A stretch of DNA of 64,000 bases from Obelidium mucronatum (taxonomy: Eukaryota > Chytridiomycota > Chytridiomycetes > Chytridiales > Chytriomycetaceae), in the NCBI GenBank assembly GCA_025765595.1, contig JAIVFH010000107.1:1-64000 (forward strand), given 5' to 3'. The position numbers and the translations under genes are program-made. Every line of letters starts with the position of its first letter. Within the stretch, counting starts at the first letter, position 1. This document shows, one piece after another, positions 54,301 to 64,000 of this stretch. Below the pieces are notes generated by a model. That model was given only the letters and a program-made list of their open reading frames with translations. It had not been told where the DNA came from and searched no databases.

Positions 54301-56298
54301 TTATCAACAAGTTGCAAGAACTTTGTCCTTTGATTCCCAAATATTAATATCCAAAAAAGCCAAAAATCGAAAAGGCATTAAAACAAACCTAGACACCTCA
54401 TCAATCATTCTCGTTGGAATCAATAAATTTTTCAAAATTGACTTCACGTATTCCCTCCCTGATATATCCTGCTTATAGCTCTCCATCAGTACATCCAGCA
54501 CCTTGTGTTCGTCTTCCATGTCGAGGATATCATCACAGATCCCCGCATCCATTCCATCCACAAACTCATCGTGATCTAATTGCGCTCGTGCTTCAAATTC
54601 AGTAACGTGGACCATGATTCCAGAATTTTCTGCTGGGGCCCAAGTTTTTAGCTTCTTGAAAATTCGAAAGAGTCCACATGCTGTCAATTCATTGCGCAGA
54701 TGGATTCGATATTCTAGTTGTGACGGAACTTGAACAATGTATCGGATCAATGCCAATGCTGAGATCTTCAACAATAATTAATAAACTAGTAAACGGAACT
54801 ATCAACTGATTTCTGCTAAACTCACTAAATAATCCTTCATATCTTTATGTGCCTTTTCTCTGTTCATGGATACGATCCCAGCTACAGAACTGGCATCCTT
54901 TTTCGTCCCGCTGTATCCCTTTGATCCAACAAGACTCCCAAAGGTTCCCCGACTTTCAACAATCTCCGAAATAGTTGACAAAAATCTCTCAAAAAGCCGT
55001 AGATTACTTTGCTCTGAGCGGTATGTCTCAAAAGCACGAATCACTAAATTGTGGCCTTTTGGATAATTCAAAGCGACAAGAGCTAGAAGAAAGTCTGTTG
55101 CCGATGTCCGGGACGGAAGAATTGGAGAATCTAATGAGAATGTGAGGATATTGATCCATTCTGGTCTTGCCAGAAGGTCGTTGATTTCTCTCTACGTCAC
55201 AAAACCATGGCTTAACAAAAGCATTGAAATCAACAATGCAGAATACCTCATTGTTGACTGCTATTTTCAGAATCTTGAGAATTTCAAGCTCAGGCTTCAA
55301 CGTATTTTTGTTTTCTGAATGTCAGAGGTGTTTAGAACTTTTCATTGTGGTTGGTTTGCATACGTACTTTTCCTTCTTTCCGTGAATACTTCGGAGCAGC
55401 GTGAATAGTACATCTAATCCGCCAAGATCCAAGAACTGCCGCAGCCATCTGATGATACATTCTCAGTTTCTCAAAACCGAGACCAATGTTCTCTCACCCT
55501 TCTCCGCTAGTTTTGCATTGTATCCTCAGCTGCGCTAAAATATCTTTGACGGGTATTCCATTTCTCCCTCCAGATACGCTACCCCCACCTCCATGTCCGC
55601 TGCCACTAGAATGCGAAGAAGACCGTGTGACGAACTGAACAATCGAGTTCGTCATTGATTTCCCAATTGAACTGGTCAAGTATGAATTCGCGTTCCTCAA
55701 TGCATCTATATAGAACATTGGTGGCTTTTCTGCGTCTTGGAGAACCGAGTGGCCAGCAGTTGATGTACATTGACACTGTGATAGTTTTCCCGTGAGTAGA
55801 TACAATTGAGGAGGATGCAAATCTAGAGCAGCAACTTACGTACACCTGCTTGATGAGTTGGAGTTTTTGATCTTTTGGGAATCTTCGCATTGACTCCCGT
55901 TTTGAATCAGCATGACCACCCTAAACAAAAGAAAAAAACAAATTCAGACAAGCATGAATTAAGCTTGAGATAGAGAGAGAGGGGCATTCTCGCTGATGTT
56001 AATTTCGCTTTTGAAATTATAATTGCGAGTCGCGTTTTTTTTTCAACATACACAGTCCAACGCCATCTCAAACAGCGCAGCCAAATCTTCGTCAGAGACT
56101 TCAGCTGCTTTCTTTGGCATTAAATCAAACTGGACGCAAATGCTGACGAATTCATCGTGTTGCGGATTTGAGTTTGAAGAGCTGAAGATACTGGTCGCGT
56201 TTGATGAAGACCGAACATGGCTAGGAGTGATGTAAAGCGGATGCAGATGACGAATTAAATAGCGTTTTGAAGTCAGAAACTGATGACGAGTTGTGCAT
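51324..56298 (-). CDS. Diaphanous-type formin (GBD-FH3, FH1, FH2, DAD)
   Basis: Actin nucleator of polarity and cytokinesis, opened by Rho GTPases. From a Ser-rich start (MHNSSSVSDFKTLF) it shows a GTPase-binding/FH3 region: MPKKAAEVSDEDLAALFEMA, RRFPKDQKLQLIKQVY, LRQFLDLGGLDVLFTLL, LRNELTACGLFRIFKKLK. A coiled coil follows (EKRKLERDLEF). FH1 has several proline runs (about 53.5-53.7 kb). FH2 begins KYKPTTEVRRLQWDRLPDG, with IMLGRLRQYSASDLVKAV later. The end has a DAD-like helix, GGNMMDDILASLKGGSLE. More than ten short introns interrupt it. A frame change near 56226 (TCC-TAG) fits one extra base, so the exact N-terminus is inferred. The start is about 145 bp from the stop of the HMG-CoA reductase gene on the same strand. 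Confidence 0.88.
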
Positions 56299-56441
56299 CT
56301 GAATTCGATGCATTATTGAGGCTGTTTTATTTATCAGATATTTTATTTTGTATTTGTCCAAGTCCAACATGCTCTCCATATTCAAAAACACAACTCTATA
56401 TACGGTAAAGCAGAAATAACTTATCAATCAAAATTCATTGT

Positions 56442-59400
56442 TCACGCCCTGGTGAAGAACGCGTCCACCCCATAGTACTGACGATACAACCACGAAATAC
56501 CCAGCAGAGTGTCCTTGTTGTAAATTTCCAACCCTTCCTCCTGAATAAGTTTCACCAAAGCCTCCTCTTTGCTGGATACTTTGACGAATTCCTCAATCTG
56601 CGATCGCAGAACGGCATGGAGATCAACAGCCAACACAGCCTCCTGCACCTGTTTCCTGGTTGGTACAAACTCAGCACCATCACTTGATCCTCGAATCCAT
56701 GAAACAATCCCAGCATCAGCGCCGCTCGCCTCAACAGCATCCCCAAGAACCCTTCGCACTTCCTCATCCCCCAAAGTCCGTTGCAGCCAAAAAACAAACC
56801 CATTCCCATCTTTCGTTACATGCTCCAACTCGACACCAGCACCTGAAAGCTCATCTCCATTCAAAGAACCCAATAAAGCCGCCAAATCCCTACCCAACCG
56901 ACTCGCACAAATATCATGCGCGCACATTTGCTCCCACGCCATCAAATCCCCAATCGACTTCAAAAGCCGTAACCGTGGAACCGTGAGCAAGTTTGGATCG
57001 TGGCTGCTCGCATCACACAGCAAAAACTGGGATGTTTGGAACCGTTTGGATTGTCGCTCAATGACGGCAAACAATGCGCGGACCGTTTCGTCTGTGGGTA
57101 GAGTTGTTGTGGTTTGTTTCTTGGATTCCCGTTTTAGCATGAGTGGTTCATCGTCGCTGGATGTGTCTTCTGGAGTTGTGACTTGGTGTAATGGGCTAGC
57201 ACCGACGACAGTCTTGTCATTGACTTCAGTCAACGACTTTAGAACTTCTAGCTGTGTTTCAAGAAGCATGTGCGCAAGTGGTTCGTGGCCGACCCATTGG
57301 AGGACACGGAGTTCAAAGACTTGCCAGAGAGCAAGGAGCAAAGGTCTTCCGACCTGAAGTTCGGGGTTGTAATCAGCAGTTCCTGGGCGAGAGACATTCG
57401 CGACAGAAAGAGCTCGGGTTTTTGAGCCTCCGATAGAAGGATCCACGCGACCTGAGGAGATGGCAAGTCTCACGATTTTATCCACGAGTCGACGCGTTTC
57501 TGCGGGCCATTGGGCCATCATACTTCTGAGCAACATGTTCATGAGAACACTCAAGAGTTTAAGTTTCTTGACAAGCATTCTATTGCTACGCGCTGGGAAT
57601 TGTGGGATTGTGCTCAACTCGATGCGATCAAGAATAGACAGTGTGGATGTGACCCAAGAATAGTCAAATCGGGCGTTGAACAGCTTTTTACATAAATCCG
57701 TTGATGGAGTTGCGGCACTCATTAGGAGATGCGCTGGCTTTTCACCAAGCGTCTCGAACGCAATGTTGAGTGTTAATGGTTCTGAAGCGGGTGATTCTGG
57801 AAGTGTCGCCTCGAGGTAAAAAGTGGATGGGGCTCTAGGCGTCTTTTGGGGATCAGAAGACAGAGTCTCTTTTGTCACAAGAGTGGTGTGAATTTCATGC
57901 GCACTGAGGTATTCCTTGGCAACTGTGACACTGACTCGGCTTGAATCGACCATGTATGCAACGCATTCGTTGATGGCGTGAGCAGGAGCTCCGGCAGCAA
58001 TAGCGATATTTTTCGCGTGCAAAGACATGTGTCCTCTTTGAATTCCTTCAGTGGAAAGAGCTCGCATGGCGGCAAAGTTTTGCGCCAAACCCACCGATAC
58101 CATTGCCTGACCAAAAAGCAACATGAGCAAGGAAAATGCCGTTTTAGAAAAAAAACGTGTACGTACCATTGCCAATTGCTTAGAATCCGGGTTACCCATC
58201 ATACCCAGAGTGTAACTGTACACAGGATTCGTTTTCAACACACCACCTTTAGTTCCAACCGAGATGGGCATTTCCATTTCCCCACAAAAGTACAAACCCT
58301 CCTCAGAATCACCCGAGACCACAACATCTGGGTCTGACTCAACCCAATAATGAGTCAGTGGTCTGTAACGAGCAGAATCTTCGCTTTGACCACAGCCAGC
58401 AGCCCAAGCATGTGCGGAAGCTTCAATGGCTCGCCAGTCCTGTCCGGTAGCTACCGCCACGGCATCTACACCATTCATAATTCCCTTGTTGTGGGTAGCG
58501 GCACGGAATGGATCGTCTTGAGCCCATTCAATAGCTTCAATCATGCGCGTTGCAACTTGACGACCAGAGAATGATTTATACGCTAATTTTTTCAAAGGAA
58601 GTCTGAAAGTGGACTGTTGTTTGAAGCATAAGAACAGTAATTGGGTATGTGCGTATCAAGATAAAAAAAAGTCACCTTGGCAAGTCTCTCAACACACAAG
58701 TTTGAAACAATCCGCAACCCAATTCTACCTCCAACCCATCCAGCGACAAAGGGAGCAACTCCCTCCGCCACAGTACTAGCAGCATTGGCACCCATAGCAT
58801 CACAAACATCCAAATGCAAGTGAACAACCAACCACTTTCCTTCCACATCACTCCCAGAATCAACTAAAACCACCTCCCTCTCCCTCCTCTCCCTCTTGGA
58901 AGCCGATTTCCTGACAGGCGTCCGTACAGTCACCCCAACGACACCACCACCACGTGCCAACATGTTGGGAACGAATCCATTCGCGATATCAATCACTTCT
59001 TTGGCCCGCGCGCGAATCAGCTCCGCTGCAGTTTCAATGTTATCGCTGGCGACATCCATGATTACAATCTGGGCAAACACAATATTCCGCTCCGAAGTTG
59101 ACGCTTTGAAGCCTTGACCGTTGGAGGAAACAGAAAGCGTCTTTGCGGCTCCGGAGACGGCGGCAACGACGGATGGTTCTTCAACAACCATGGGGATGAC
59201 GGTGGGTGTTCCGTTGATTGTAAAGTTGAGAGCGAGGCCGACGGGGAGACCCATTGTACCAATACAGTTTCTAGGTTTTTTTTTTAATTTTAATCGGGAG
59301 AGGTTAGATTGGGGGGGCTTTTTTAATAGCAGGTGAGAGTTTGAACACTAACTCAATCATGTTATCAGCAACGGTTTCGTCCAACCCTGTCACTGGAAAA

Positions 59401-59600
59401 GCTTGCTCCGACAGATCCACATTCAAACCCGCAAGAGACGCAGTCGATAAGTTTGTGAGATCGATTTCCGAAGGGGACGTTGTTAGAGCTGTTTTTGACG
59501 AAGGAAACAGCTGCGGATACACCAGTCTGAGCTGATTCTGGCGTTCTCTCAAGGCCTTCTTGTGGAAACCTGACCAGATGCTTTGGTTCTGTGTTGACAT
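56442..59600 (-). CDS. Class II-type HMG-CoA reductase with long C-terminal extension
   Basis: Reduces HMG-CoA to mevalonate, or runs in reverse in mevalonate-degrading bacteria. Exons 59347-59600, 58676-59270, 58167-58613 and 56442-58106 give 986 residues. Class II features: NCIGTMGLPVGLALNF, VVEEPSVVAAVSGAAK (catalytic Glu), LHLDVCDAMGANAAST (Asp), FRAATHNKGIMNG (Lys), and GIQRGHMSLHAKN with catalytic His458. No membrane anchor or sterol-sensing domain precedes it, unlike usual fungal enzymes. After about residue 505 a ~480-residue region continues in frame. It is mostly helical in appearance, with LTLNIAFETLGEKPAHLLM, and ends YRQYYGVDAFFTRA. I do not recognise it. The 60-nt third intron (58107-58166) has no stop and keeps frame. 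The enzyme is presumably cytosolic. Confidence 0.88.
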
Positions 59601-59734
59601 CTCAACACTCGACAGCATTTAAATTCTGTTGTTGGTGTTTTGGCGTGAGTTTGTCGAAATGGCCTGATTTCCAGTGCAAGAAAATGGGTGCACAAATGAG
59701 CAAAACAAGAACCCTGTTTATATCTTCCAAAAGG

Positions 59735-61247
59735 TCAAAGACACATTGTCTGTGGCCGCACAAACTCTACAAATGGTATTGCGGCTTCAAACGGTCTCCC
59801 TCCTCCTGCAGGGTTTTCAATGGATCCGGGAATGAAAGTGAAACTACCTTCACACGAAACAACAGGATTCCTCAACAAGCTCCTGCCCTCTGCATACGGA
59901 TCCAATGGATCATGGTCTCGATCTAAAGCATCCTCTTCATCATCCTCATCGTCTGAATCGGGATCCATAACTCTTCCTCCATCCGAATACGAGCAATATG
60001 AAAAGTTGGGAGTTGATTCAGAGAGCAAGGGGTAATATCCAATGACTCCTTCTCCTTGCACTCGTTCGATTCGGCCGTTGAGGTACCTGAATGCCCATTT
60101 CCGAGAATAGAGTTGAACTGATTCAAAGCTGCATTGTCCAGGTAAATACGTGAGTGTGATTCTGTAACATACACGAGCCATGGAGAGCATAAATGCGGAT
60201 GAAACTTGTACTTTGATTCCTTTTTTTTTCTTATCAGTGAGTATGGGTGGTCTTTTAAAAAACAACGAATTACAGTAGTACCATTTGTAACAGCGACTCC
60301 TGTCCCTCCTCCTTCATCCAAAAAAATACTTGGCAACCGCAACTCTCTGTTTCCTCTCCCCAACACTGTCTCAATCCTTCTTATCTTGCTTCACACACAC
60401 ACTGTCGACAAAATCACCAAACCAACTTTCAAACGTCCCCAAATCAAAATACGGGATCGTGTTTTTCGGAATCGGACCCATCCGTGCCAAGTCAGAAGAA
60501 GCTCGCGCGAAGCGAATAACATGGTTCGTCAATGTCCCTCTTGTCACGAGGCCAAGGAACTCTCCCTGTTGACAATACGCGAAACGAATTAAGGGAAATA
60601 ATGGGCCGCGTGTCAGCTGTCGCTTGAGGCTGATGTTGGTGTTGGCGACTTTTATGAGCTGTTGGAATCCACAGTTCCTTCACATTCAACAGAGGCATGA
60701 GATGCATTGCGTAGACATCCTCGTAGCATCTATTTGTTCCAAAGATGCCAATTGATGGTTCAAGCAGTTGCCTCGAGTTGGTTCGTGCAAACAAGTGGTA
60801 GAGCATAATCAGGCATTTTTGTGTCTCGGAGCAGGTTGACTTGACGGGAGTCCACGCCGGAGACGGATCGACCATGTCCCTGTTGTCCAGCGACAGGAAC
60901 GTTTTCGCATGTCCGGCTTCCAGGTCCGCAAACAGCGCGTGGATAGTTTCCGTCGCCGGCTTCGCGGCGATGCCCAAGGCGCGGCGCAGCGCAGCCAACT
61001 TTGGCGCAACGGCCGCATACGGAGCCAGCAGCGCCAGCCCGTACTCGGCGGCGTGTTGAGCAAACGCCTTTTGCGGCGGCAAAGCGTCGGTCGGCGCAAC
61101 GCCAAACTGCGCCAAGAAGCGGCGCCACGGCTGCGCGTCGCCCGCCGCCGCCCGCCAGCGCTTGCTGACTAAGCCAAACCGGACGAGGTCCTGCGGCGAG
61201 TGGAGGTGCATGCACACAAGCACAAGGAGCTCGAGAGGGAGATCCAT
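59735..61247 (-). CDS. F-box protein with ApaG domain (FBXO3-like)
   Basis: The N-terminal F-box reads MDLPLELLVLVCMHLHSPQD, then LVSKRWRAAAGDAQPWRR. It is followed by an Ala-rich region that may correspond to the SUKH/Smi1 part of FBXO3 (LGTFESWFGDFVDSV). The C-terminal ApaG fold has VCYRITLTYLPG, FESVQLYSRKWAF, GEGVIGYYPLL, GSFTFIPGS and AIPFVEF. FBXO3 is a substrate receptor of an SCF ubiquitin ligase. The first ~350 bp are GC-rich (70% in line 61081-61140). One frame change occurs near a (GT)n run at about 60395-60405. The stop lies about 135 bp from the HMG-CoA reductase start, same strand. Confidence 0.82.
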
Positions 61248-61269
61248 TGTTTATGATTTTATTATATTT

Positions 61270-62530
61270 CTAATAATCGTAAGCCCATCCGTTCAACGAA
61301 AGAAACTCTTCAATCACTTCTTTGAGCGCTAAATTGGGCACGAGTTCAGCTTCATGGAGTGGCTGACGCGTGAGTGGATCCCATTTTCCAATCTTTTGCA
61401 GATGGGATACAATTTCACTGCGATCATATGTTATTCCAGAAGACGGGGCCACAACCGGATCCGTCATGATTTCAAATGAGATTTTACCGAGGAATGCATC
61501 TGGAACGTATCGTTTCTTGAAACGAAAAAAACATGTGAGTAAGAGGGAATCAAAACACTTTTTTTTATATGCTCACCTTTGAATTCTCGTTTGCCTGGCT
61601 GAATAGTGCTTCGATCTCACTCATTCTTTTTGATGCAGCTTCTGTTACTTCTTCAATTTCTTCGCTGGATGATGACCCCAATTGTTTAACCTGTTTTATA
61701 TCAATGTGGTCACGTTTCCTTCTTCACAATAACTAGAAATACCTGACGGTCCCGATCCCTCTCCACCAGCCTCACTAAATACCGATGCAAATCCGAAACA
61801 TCCTCTCTCCTTTTCCGATCCTGCCTTTCAAACCGCTTTGCCTTGGCAGCCCGATACTTGACCGAAATCTCATCGACATAGCTGCTTTTGCTTGCAATCG
61901 CGAGATCAAAGGCCTTCTTGAGACTGTTGATGGCTTCCGACAGCCTCCCCGGTGTTTCGTGCCCGTTGTCTTCAGGCCGCTTGTTCCATGGCGAGCAGCG
62001 CCTGGCCCTTGTAGTAGTGCAGCTTCATCGTGATCGCGGGGTTCGCGCTGATTGACGATGAGTCCGAAGCGACCAGCTCGAGCGCGCGCTCGCAGTCGCC
62101 GACGGCGTGCAGGTGTTCAGTGCAGACGCAGGTGGCACAGCGCCCTGTTTGAGTAGTAGACGGGGTTCGCCGGGTTGCGGATGACTGCGACCGAGTACGC
62201 CTTGATTGCGTCGCCGTAGCGGTGCGCGGCAAAGTGCGCGTTGCCGTCGAGTTTGGCGAGCTCGGCGGGGTTTGTCGCGGCGCTGTTGCTGTCGCGTCCG
62301 AGGTGCGCGGCTGGAACTGGCTCGAGCTTGTCCGCGAGTGGCTCGATGTCGATGTCGAGCTTGAGCGCGAGTCCATCGGCGGCGGCTCGGTGGTGGTGCG
62401 GCTGCTGCTGCTGCTGCGAGAAGGAGCGGCCAGTGTTCGAGGGCGGCACAGGCGGCCTGCTGTTGTAATTGCTGCTGCTGTAGTTGCCATTGTTGTTGTG
62501 GCCAAACAGGTTGGTGAACAAATCGTCCAT
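61270..62530 (-). CDS. STUB1: CHIP-like co-chaperone E3 ligase (TPR + U-box)
   Basis: The start MDDLFTNLFGHNNNG is followed by Ser/Gln/His-rich sequence, then TPR repeats: LDGNAHFAAHRYGDAIKAYS, YYSNRALCHLRL, DCERALELV. A helical linker with RYLVRLVERDRDRQ comes next. The C-terminal U-box reads GKISFEIMTDPVVAPSSGIT, YDRSEIVSHL and VIEEFLSLNGWAYDY, close to CHIP. CHIP binds the EEVD tails of Hsp70/Hsp90 and ubiquitinates their clients. The 5' part is GC-rich (68% in line 62281-62340). Two frame breaks, near 62140 and 61976, each fit one extra T next to a TGA. Its ATG faces the SET gene across only 54 bp. Confidence 0.87.
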
Positions 62531-62584
62531 TGGAGCTAAGAGTGTGTTTTGTAATCGAACAATGAAGAAGTAAAAACAAAACAA
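62531..62584. promoter_or_regulatory. 54-bp divergent promoter between CHIP-like and SET genes
   Basis: The two start codons are 54 bp apart on opposite strands. The spacer is A/T-rich (for example AAGTAAAAACAAAACAA next to the SET ATG). Transcript starts must overlap or lie inside the opposite gene. Confidence 0.6.
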
Positions 62585-64000
62585 ATGAAGCGGAAGCAAA
62601 ACAGCTCCCTCGAACGCCTCTTTGAATGGGCGAAAAATAACGGCGCAAATGTCGGAAATCTGTCGGTCGAAGAACACAAAGGCCTTGCGTGGCGCAGTGG
62701 CAATCAAGGCGGTTGGTCCAGGCGAGATGATTGGTTTCCTGCCGCCTGGCTTGATCCTGTCAGAGTCAACGGGTCTGGCTTCGCCCTTTGGCCAAATGCT
62801 CAACAACTACTTGCTCAACAACCCGGATGAAACACTGGCGGTCACTGGATCCACGGATCTCTATGCAAAACCATCCATTCAGTTTGCTGCTTTCATTGCA
62901 CACGAACTCCAATTCAACAAGGACTCGTTCTGGTGCCCGTATTTTGAGACTCTTCCCGCAGACTTTGGATTGCCTTTGCAATGGCCACAGAAAGATATTG
63001 ACTTGTTTTTGGAAGGAACAAACTTGGAGTTTATGGCCAAAGAGAGGTTTGCGGATGAGATTCCCAAACGATGTTTTATATATTCATTCGATTTATTAGA
63101 CGGCGGATGCTTGAAGATGCTGTGCGTTTAATTCGGCGAGCTGCCCAATCAACAAAAGGCTTTGAGTATTGTAGCGATCTGTCGTTTGATTCTCTTGCCT
63201 GGGCCTATTCTGCAATTATTTCGCGTGCTTTCCCGAAAGGAAAGTCTATTATTGTCGATGGAAGTTTGGATACACAGACTGCAGCGTCCGCTGGTGTTGA
63301 AGATGGTGAAGTAGCCACGAGACAGAAGGGGTAAGGAATAGCTGCTGAAGGCGGTATTTAATGTCCGTCTCAACTTCTGATTAGATACGGACAAAATGAC
63401 CCAAAGGCACTTTTTGAACTATGCCTTTATCCTGTTTTGGACATGGTATGAAGAATTCAAGTTGTTTCTTGTTTGTTGACCAACCAATATTCACCGAAAC
63501 CCCACCCCTCAGATTAACCACAAGCGAGGACAAGAAATCGAATGGAACAGTCAAATAACTCCCGGAATCACGTTTATTTCTCCTCTAGGAATTCAAGCCG
63601 GAGAAGTCATTTGGAATAACTGTAAACCATCAAACCTTGAACCAAACCGACACAAATGCCAAAAAAAAAAATTAACAACATTTGTTCAATCCAGATGGAT
63701 CCTAAAGGAAACGAAAACCTCCTCTCGAACTACGGATTCGTTCTGGACCCGAACCCCGAAGACTACGCAAAGATTGCACTCAACATCAGCCCGCAAGACC
63801 CACTCCACGAATACCGCAAATCGATCCTGAATCTGCATCGCGCCGTTTCTACAGTGCACCTTTTTTTCGAGGACGATAGGAAAATCGCTGATGACTTGAT
63901 GTCTGCCACAAGGATTCTAGTCGGAAGTGAACTGGAAGTGGAACAGGTGGTCGCGTCTCTGGAAGGGGATGTTTCCAAAGGAACTGCCAAGCTGGATTTG
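62585..64000 (+). CDS. SET-domain protein lysine methyltransferase (SETD3/SETD6/RKM-like), 3' end cut
   Basis: Open at the window end. It starts MKRKQNSSLERLFEWAKNNG; after one extra base near 62685-62700 the frame continues RGAVAIKAVGPGEMIGFLPP. Then come FIAHELQFNKDSFWCPYFET, DLSFDSLAWAYSAIISRAF, the SET Asn-His motif in LDMINHKRG, and NENLLSNYGFVL before the start of the substrate-binding helical domain (DPLHEYRKSILNLHRA). Four short introns are recognisable by GT-AG ends. Relatives methylate ribosomal proteins, actin His or other nonhistone targets; which one cannot be said. AAGGCGGT at 63346 in an intron matches the Rho GEF intron core. Confidence 0.85.

Noticed and set aside
151..62700. 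Genome-wide programmed +1 frameshifting as the default explanation of the frame breaks
   Set aside because: No common slippery motif across sites, many lie in homopolymers and a few need the opposite change; assembly error is simpler.
1..64000. CRISPR arrays, phage or bacterial operons
   Set aside because: The window has introns, eukaryotic gene families and a eukaryotic tRNA set; the repeats seen are microsatellites or coding repeats.
1..64000. Intact transposons
   Set aside because: No transposase, reverse transcriptase or integrase motif was found in any reading frame I examined.

Overview
The window is nuclear DNA of a fungus, most likely an early-diverging (chytrid-like) one. Genes are dense and carry many short GT-AG introns, mostly 40-100 nt. 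The gene set is fungal in character: velvet regulator, Dal5-type MFS transporters, formin with a DAD, CmcJ-like oxygenase. It also includes families that are less expected or often lost in fungi: calpain, ZNFX1-type helicase, LEDGF-like PWWP protein, FBXO3-like and CHIP-like ubiquitin factors, class II HMG-CoA reductase. The species cannot be named from sequence alone. No plasmid, phage, CRISPR or intact transposon is visible.

Layout. 1-5 kb: tail of PRP6, a glutamine-rich coiled-coil gene, and one member (A) of an unrecognised paralogous family. 6-17 kb: a tandem + strand block of a ubiquitin-binding calpain, the ribosome-maturation GTPase EFL1 and the mismatch-repair protein MSH3, with gaps of only 33-78 bp. 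17-21 kb: two tRNA-Val(CAC) genes flank an allantoate-permease-like MFS gene. 20.7-28 kb, all minus: CmcJ-like oxygenase, the branchpoint-binding protein BBP, a 7TM orphan receptor-like protein with a decayed paralogue beside it, and RTF2. 28-34 kb: a Rho GEF with SH3, DH, PH and PX domains, divergent from a velvet regulator (34.3-37.1 kb). 37.8-41 kb: family member B, a PWWP/TFIIS-N chromatin reader and a tRNA-Val. 41-48 kb: ZNFX1. 48-51 kb: a second, nearly identical MFS gene, divergent from a degenerate-looking prolyl-hydroxylase-like gene. 51-64 kb: formin, class II HMG-CoA reductase with a long unknown C-terminal extension, FBXO3-like F-box/ApaG protein, CHIP-like U-box ligase and a SET methyltransferase cut by the window end.

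Themes. Genome maintenance (MSH3, RTF2), RNA processing and silencing (PRP6, BBP, ZNFX1), ubiquitin signalling (calpain with UBM motifs, FBXO3-like, CHIP) and polarity (Rho GEF, formin) recur. Six genes begin with a strongly GC-rich stretch (up to about 80% GC in the line counted) in otherwise moderate-GC DNA. Many conserved genes show single-base reading-frame breaks, mostly one extra base and often in short homopolymers; I treat these as probable assembly errors rather than gene decay. The most striking single observation is a cluster of eight CTGAC branchpoint-like motifs inside an unusually long intron of the branchpoint-binding-protein gene itself.
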